From contig NZ_CAOJCN010000009.1 in NCBI RefSeq assembly GCF_948329515.1, forward strand, positions 62,001 through 126,000: DNA of 64,000 bases. The letters run 5' to 3'. Shown piece by piece: positions 61,201 through 64,000 of this stretch. A program made the position numbers and the translations under genes. Every line of letters starts with the position of its first letter. Position 1 is the stretch's first letter. The DNA comes from Cohnella rhizoplanae (GTDB lineage Bacteria > Bacillota > Bacilli > Paenibacillales > Paenibacillaceae). Below the pieces are notes generated by a model that was not told where the DNA came from, made no database searches, and was given only the letters and a program-made list of their open reading frames with translations.

Positions 61201-64000
61201 CGGACACGCCCGTTCCTCCGGACAGGAACGGACGGGTCGTGTACCGGGTCGGCGCCTTGCCGCCGTATCCCGTGAACGACTCGGCTTCCTGCCAAAGCAT
61301 GTTCGTGACCGCTCTCGTCGCTTCCGGGTCGACCCAGGTTTCCGCAACCGCGGGATCGCCCGCCCCGACGGACTTCAGCTTCAGGACGCCGGTATCTCCC
61401 TTCACGAGGACGGCCGCATTCGCATCCAGCAGCACGCTCCGAGAACGCCCGAATTTCTCGAAGGTGAACCCGGCGGGCGCCTCCAGCACTTCATAGAAGC
61501 CGGCTGCGTTCGACAAGTTGCCCCAGGATACCTTAACCCCGTCGATGTCGCTGTAAGACTGAAGGGCAACGTCAGCGCTCGCGCCGTCGATCTCCACCTG
61601 CATCGTCGAGGGAGGCAGAGCGCCCGGCATCGGCGCGTCGTTCAGCTTGAAGGCCTTCTCGCCCTTCTCGACGTTCAGCGTCAGAACGTCGTCCGTAAGC
61701 GTCCAGTGGACGCCGCGCGTATCCATCGCCGACTGCACGGAACCGCCGGCGGGGATCGGCTCGCCGCTCGCTTCGTCACGGAGCTCGGTGACGCCTGGCG
61801 CGCGAATCGCGATTTGGGCGTCTGCCTGCGGGGAGACGGAGAGCCGGTCGTCGCCGGATACGATCGTCGCCTGCTGGCTGCTCTCGATCAGCGCGACGCC
61901 GTTTTTTACGACCCGCTTGCCGTCAACGAGCAGTACCGTGCCGTCTTTGACCGCGAGCGCGGCGCCGTCGAATTGGAATCCGTCGTCGCCCGTGTCGACG
62001 AGTCCGCCGGACGTCATCCGGACATAGACGGTCGATCCGTCTTTGAATGCCAGCTTCGTGAAGTCCCCATGGTCGGTCGCGACGGCGCCATTCGGCTCGC
62101 TGCCGTGCTTAAAAGGCTCCAGCGTCGATACCATCTTGACGGCCCCGGTCTTCGGCGTCACGAACGCCGCATGAACCTGCTCTTCGGAGGCGTAGCTCCC
62201 CGTCGGTTTGACCTCTTTGCCGTTAACGCCGATAAACTTCGTATCGATCGTCGATTGCAGCTGTCCCGGCGCGTAGAACCGGAGCTTCAGCGCGGCTTCG
62301 CCTTTGTAGATCGTCGCGCCGGCTCCGTCCGTGTCCAGCTCCATCTGATCCTCTGCGTGCATGCGCCACTCGAAGTTCGAACCGCCCGGAATCGTCGTCG
62401 CGAGGTCGTCGATCACGACGAACATGTCGGGCCGCAAGTAAATGACGTGCCTTAGCGCCTTGCTAAGCGCGCCGCCGTAGGCAGCCGACGCATCCCCGCT
62501 GGTCGCGTCGAAGTCGGGGCTGGTGACGAAGCCGAGGATTCGGCCGTCCGCGTCGATGTTGTTGATTGGCTGGCCCTTGCCGCCGTCGATCGTAATGGCA
62601 TTGGTCGCCAGCGTTTGCCTGGTGAAATCCCGATGGTGTTCGCTGTTGTAAAAATCGTAAAATCCGGTCTCTACGGCCAGCGATTCCCCGTATGCCTGGA
62701 TGATGAAGCCGTTCTGATCCGCATGGTTGTGGTTATAGCTTCCGTACGGACTCGAGCGGAAATAGAACGAAACGCGGTCGGGATCGTACAGCTCGGAGTG
62801 CATGGCGACGAGTCCCGTCGTCGGAAACCACTTCGCCTTCGGCAGATCCACGGGCGGACGAACGGGAAGATCGGCGTCCCCGTAGTAATAATCGGACAAG
62901 CCCATTGCAGGTATCGCGCCGATCGCCTGCGCGCCCCATTTCAACCGGGGATCGCCGTACATTTGGGCTAACCGGTTCAAGATGGACACGCTGGTTCCTC
63001 CGGGCACGTATTGGTTGTCGTCTCCGAAAACGCCTTTTCTCGAGTTATGCGGAAACGCATAAAGCGGGTACAGGCCCTCATTTCGCGAAAATGCCTTGTC
63101 GTATAAATTGAATCCGCTCGAGGTCAACAAGATGTCCATGAATTCCTTGTTCGCCGCGGAAGACCACTGCCAGTAGCCCGTGCCTTGGGACCAGGATCCG
63201 TCTTCTCCGCCCCAGGGCGGCAGTAGGTTGATATAGGAAGGGACGACTTGCCGATACCAGTCCGACGCTTCGGGCACGTCGTGAAGCAGAGCCGTCGCGA
63301 TGACGCCCACGAAGCCGAAGTTGGTCCAGCCGTGCGAATCGTACGGATATTGCTGCATGGGCTGATCGACCACAAGGTCGTGCATCATCCGCTCGGTCCG
63401 GTAGCTGATCATCTCCTGAACCTGTTCCCTCTCCTCCGGGGACAGCCGGTCATAGATCCAGTCGTACACGTAAGCGGAGCGATACGAGATGGCGCGGTCC
63501 ACTTGATCGTTGATCGAGTACTTCGTCGCCCCGTCCGGATCCCAGGAAGCGAGGTTCAGCAATTGCCGCTTGGCATCGTCTCCGATGGCCGTATCTCCGG
63601 TAATCAGGTACACGAACGCGGCGTCCATGATCCTTGAGATTGCCGGATCGACATAGCGTTTAAGCACTCTGATCGCGTCGACGTATTCGGGCGCGTTCTT
63701 GTTGTAGTCGTCGGGGTAGGGAAAGGTCGGTTCAGTGAGCAGCGGCGCGTTCTTGGATTGATTGTACGCATCCAACGTAGCGTCGAATACAGCCTTTCCG
63801 CTCGTCTGCGCAAGCGCCCTGAACGCCGCTAAATCCTCGGGCCGCGTCAAGATCCGGGGATGCTGCTGCGTGACGTTCCCGATCAGCGTGTCGATCTCGG
63901 GAACTTCGAACGGAACGGCATCCTCGGCGATCCGGAACTTCCGGACCGTGCTCCAGCCCGACCAGCCCGTACTCGGTTTGTGGTACTTGACGCGCCAATA
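58238..64000 (-). CDS. Large secreted heparinase II/III-family protein (DUF4962), partial at window edge
   Basis: The frame is open through position 64000, so the N-terminus with its signal lies outside; at least 1920 residues are here. Order from the edge: FN3/Ig-like end (STVRKFRI), DUF4962 toroid beginning [11 protein letters not shown], heparinase beta domain with [13 protein letters not shown]-like module (about 61300-60880), two FN3 (60870-60310), a LamG-like domain (60290-59630), a cohesin-like domain (about 59600-59230), two FIVAR repeats (59220-58810) and two chitinase-associated Ig-like repeats (58800-58240, [14 protein letters not shown] and [14 protein letters not shown]). Probably a uronate-polysaccharide lyase held at the surface or in a complex. 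Confidence 0.82.
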   Translation of the reverse strand, partial: YWRVKYHKPSTGWSGWSTVRKFRIAEDAVPFEVPEIDTLIGNVTQQHPRILTRPEDLAAFRALAQTSGKAVFDATLDAYNQSKNAPLLTEPTFPYPDDYNKNAPEYVDAIRVLKRYVDPAISRIMDAAFVYLITGDTAIGDDAKRQLLNLASWDPDGATKYSINDQVDRAISYRSAYVYDWIYDRLSPEEREQVQEMISYRTERMMHDLVVDQPMQQYPYDSHGWTNFGFVGVIATALLHDVPEASDWYRQVVPSYINLLPPWGGEDGSWSQGTGYWQWSSAANKEFMDILLTSSGFNLYDKAFSRNEGLYPLYAFPHNSRKGVFGDDNQYVPGGTSVSILNRLAQMYGDPRLKWGAQAIGAIPAMGLSDYYYGDADLPVRPPVDLPKAKWFPTTGLVAMHSELYDPDRVSFYFRSSPYGSYNHNHADQNGFIIQAYGESLAVETGFYDFYNSEHHRDFTRQTLATNAITIDGGKGQPINNIDADGRILGFVTSPDFDATSGDASAAYGGALSKALRHVIYLRPDMFVVIDDLATTIPGGSNFEWRMHAEDQMELDTDGAGATIYKGEAALKLRFYAPGQLQSTIDTKFIGVNGKEVKPTGSYASEEQVHAAFVTPKTGAVKMVSTLEPFKHGSEPNGAVATDHGDFTKLAFKDGSTVYVRMTSGGLVDTGDDGFQFDGAALAVKDGTVLLVDGKRVVKNGVALIESSQQATIVSGDDRLSVSPQADAQIAIRAPGVTELRDEASGEPIPAGGSVQSAMDTRGVHWTLTDDVLTLNVEKGEKAFKLNDAPMPGALPPSTMQVEIDGASADVALQSYSDIDGVKVSWGNLSNAAGFYEVLEAPAGFTFEKFGRSRSVLLDANAAVLVKGDTGVLKLKSVGAGDPAVAETWVDPEATRAVTNMLWQEAESFTGYGGKAPTRYTTRPFLSGGTGVSEWNQIGQSIQWRFNVPKAGKYDLVVKYLAGWDLPSEPVEESTSIRFVKLGDKMNYFKAPKTINDFSDPKQWRGLRVKLDQSLPAGPVDLTMWHQRGGMNLDWIALVEVKDDEIIPTAPGNLHLVSQTSDSVDLSWDASTDNVAVKAYHVFANGVRKAVVPAGTLTAKIEGLSMGSAYAFTVRAVDTSDNLSKASNELAVTIIDTVAPTWGDAPSISPILIFPNAVRLAWTQATDIGPVTSYVLRASKDGSPVLTDVSVAGVTYDVTGLQPGGTYDFKVEAVDEHGNRSVDGPEVTVTLPLTGAAFYDSFDDWQTGEAINGNGWTFTKNNGTSVVIAPLADFGGQGLQAVDTYHDNSNPSAVTPSMLRKFTPLTGKATLETKLSFDKLNHSVGNYEAVLFGNGTIFGKFVGFSDGGIGYQTAVNGANTFVRITPYGTYQQPAGQWMTIRFDVDLAAKTFDLTVQADGLKTYAGIPDSKGTLDRTAGIYRVEDVPFMAGTANVAQLDHFQFRAASYTGKYTLDYLTAYQTEPAPSVQISAKRNLSAGEQFPVIVGMTSVTDAVYRTAVLKYDADRFEYVSAESAIEGLELGDVSNDEANGLVSIASASASPISGSSELYRVSFRAKSPGTGKIGVGSAQYGTSASNVNALTALPTITLAVAPAGKGELLAAIAEAESKDEQLYTPDTWTALQSALEMANSISQNPGASQSEVDGAAAALTSAIHALVQVAGKAALAAGISAAQSLFEEDYTAASWTTLHAALTQAIAANDDANATQAQVDTAAASLQAAQETLVPKAAAVPGKGMLSSNSGYASGLHEGHYKITMNLWYGQNGTSYTLYENGAAIDAKRLTDGSPGAQSAVTNVSGKPNGTYVYTCELRNGRGATACAPVTVTVKDANPGIPVLSHDNWDKNGEYMVTMNLWWGVNGTTYKLYENDALIDTKQLTANTPSAQSAVTPISGKAAGAYRYKAELINAAGMTESQEITVTVQ

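Overview
The window reads as chromosome of a high-GC Gram-positive, most likely a Paenibacillaceae member of the Cohnella/Paenibacillus kind. This is inference from gene content: strong GGAGG ribosome binding sites, occasional TTG/GTG starts, long secreted fibronectin-III glycosidases and lyases, an LCP wall enzyme, ComFB, YflT-type stress protein, Rex/Fnr, CcpA and CymR-like sites. No rRNA, tRNA, insertion sequence, prophage or CRISPR array was seen.

Layout. 1-5.4 kb: a 2-hydroxyacid dehydrogenase converging on a 1435-residue secreted glycoside hydrolase with a perfect-consensus cre site upstream. 5.7-9.5 kb: a methyltransferase, then a tightly overlapping RpiR regulator-nagB-nagA operon with a palindrome inside its promoter. 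9.5-24.1 kb: mixed housekeeping and accessory genes (VTT membrane protein, SDR, LCP, phosphoesterase, MetY, BCS1-like AAA ATPase, diguanylate cyclase, hemolysin III, aldo/keto reductase), with two paralogous 222-residue nuclease-fold/winged-helix genes at its two ends. 24.7-30.4 kb: a complete oppABCDF-type peptide uptake operon. 30.7-35.8 kb: pncB, a coupled pair of GTPases, speD, comFB and a small proline-rich protein. 36.1-43.6 kb: NADH oxidase with three Rex/Fnr-type boxes, SEC-C protein, stress protein, zinc alcohol dehydrogenase, FolC-like ligase and a Gln-rich protein. 43.7-53.9 kb: an unusual nucleotidyltransferase/ATP-grasp fusion, a small membrane protein-ApbE-heme membrane protein group, DEAD-box helicase, repair glycosylase, AAC(3), MmcQ/YjbR and HflX. 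54.3-64 kb: two very large secreted heparinase II/III-type lyases, the second running off the window edge.

How it fits together. The organism appears to scavenge polysaccharides outside the cell (glycosidase and two lyases with carbohydrate-binding, FN3, cohesin-like and FIVAR modules), amino sugars (nagBA) and peptides (opp), with carbon control by CcpA and redox control of NADH oxidase.

The most unusual signal is non-coding. Six intergenic gaps hold repeat clusters whose sequences are unrelated to each other but share a spacing of about 51 bp (exceptions 40 and 61 bp, about one helical turn either way). Most have a hairpin-forming core, and four of the six lie between convergent gene ends. 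Two of the clusters adjoin the nuclease-fold/winged-helix paralogues, and each paralogue has an intrinsic-terminator-like hairpin in its own leader. These two observations are the best candidates for something undescribed.
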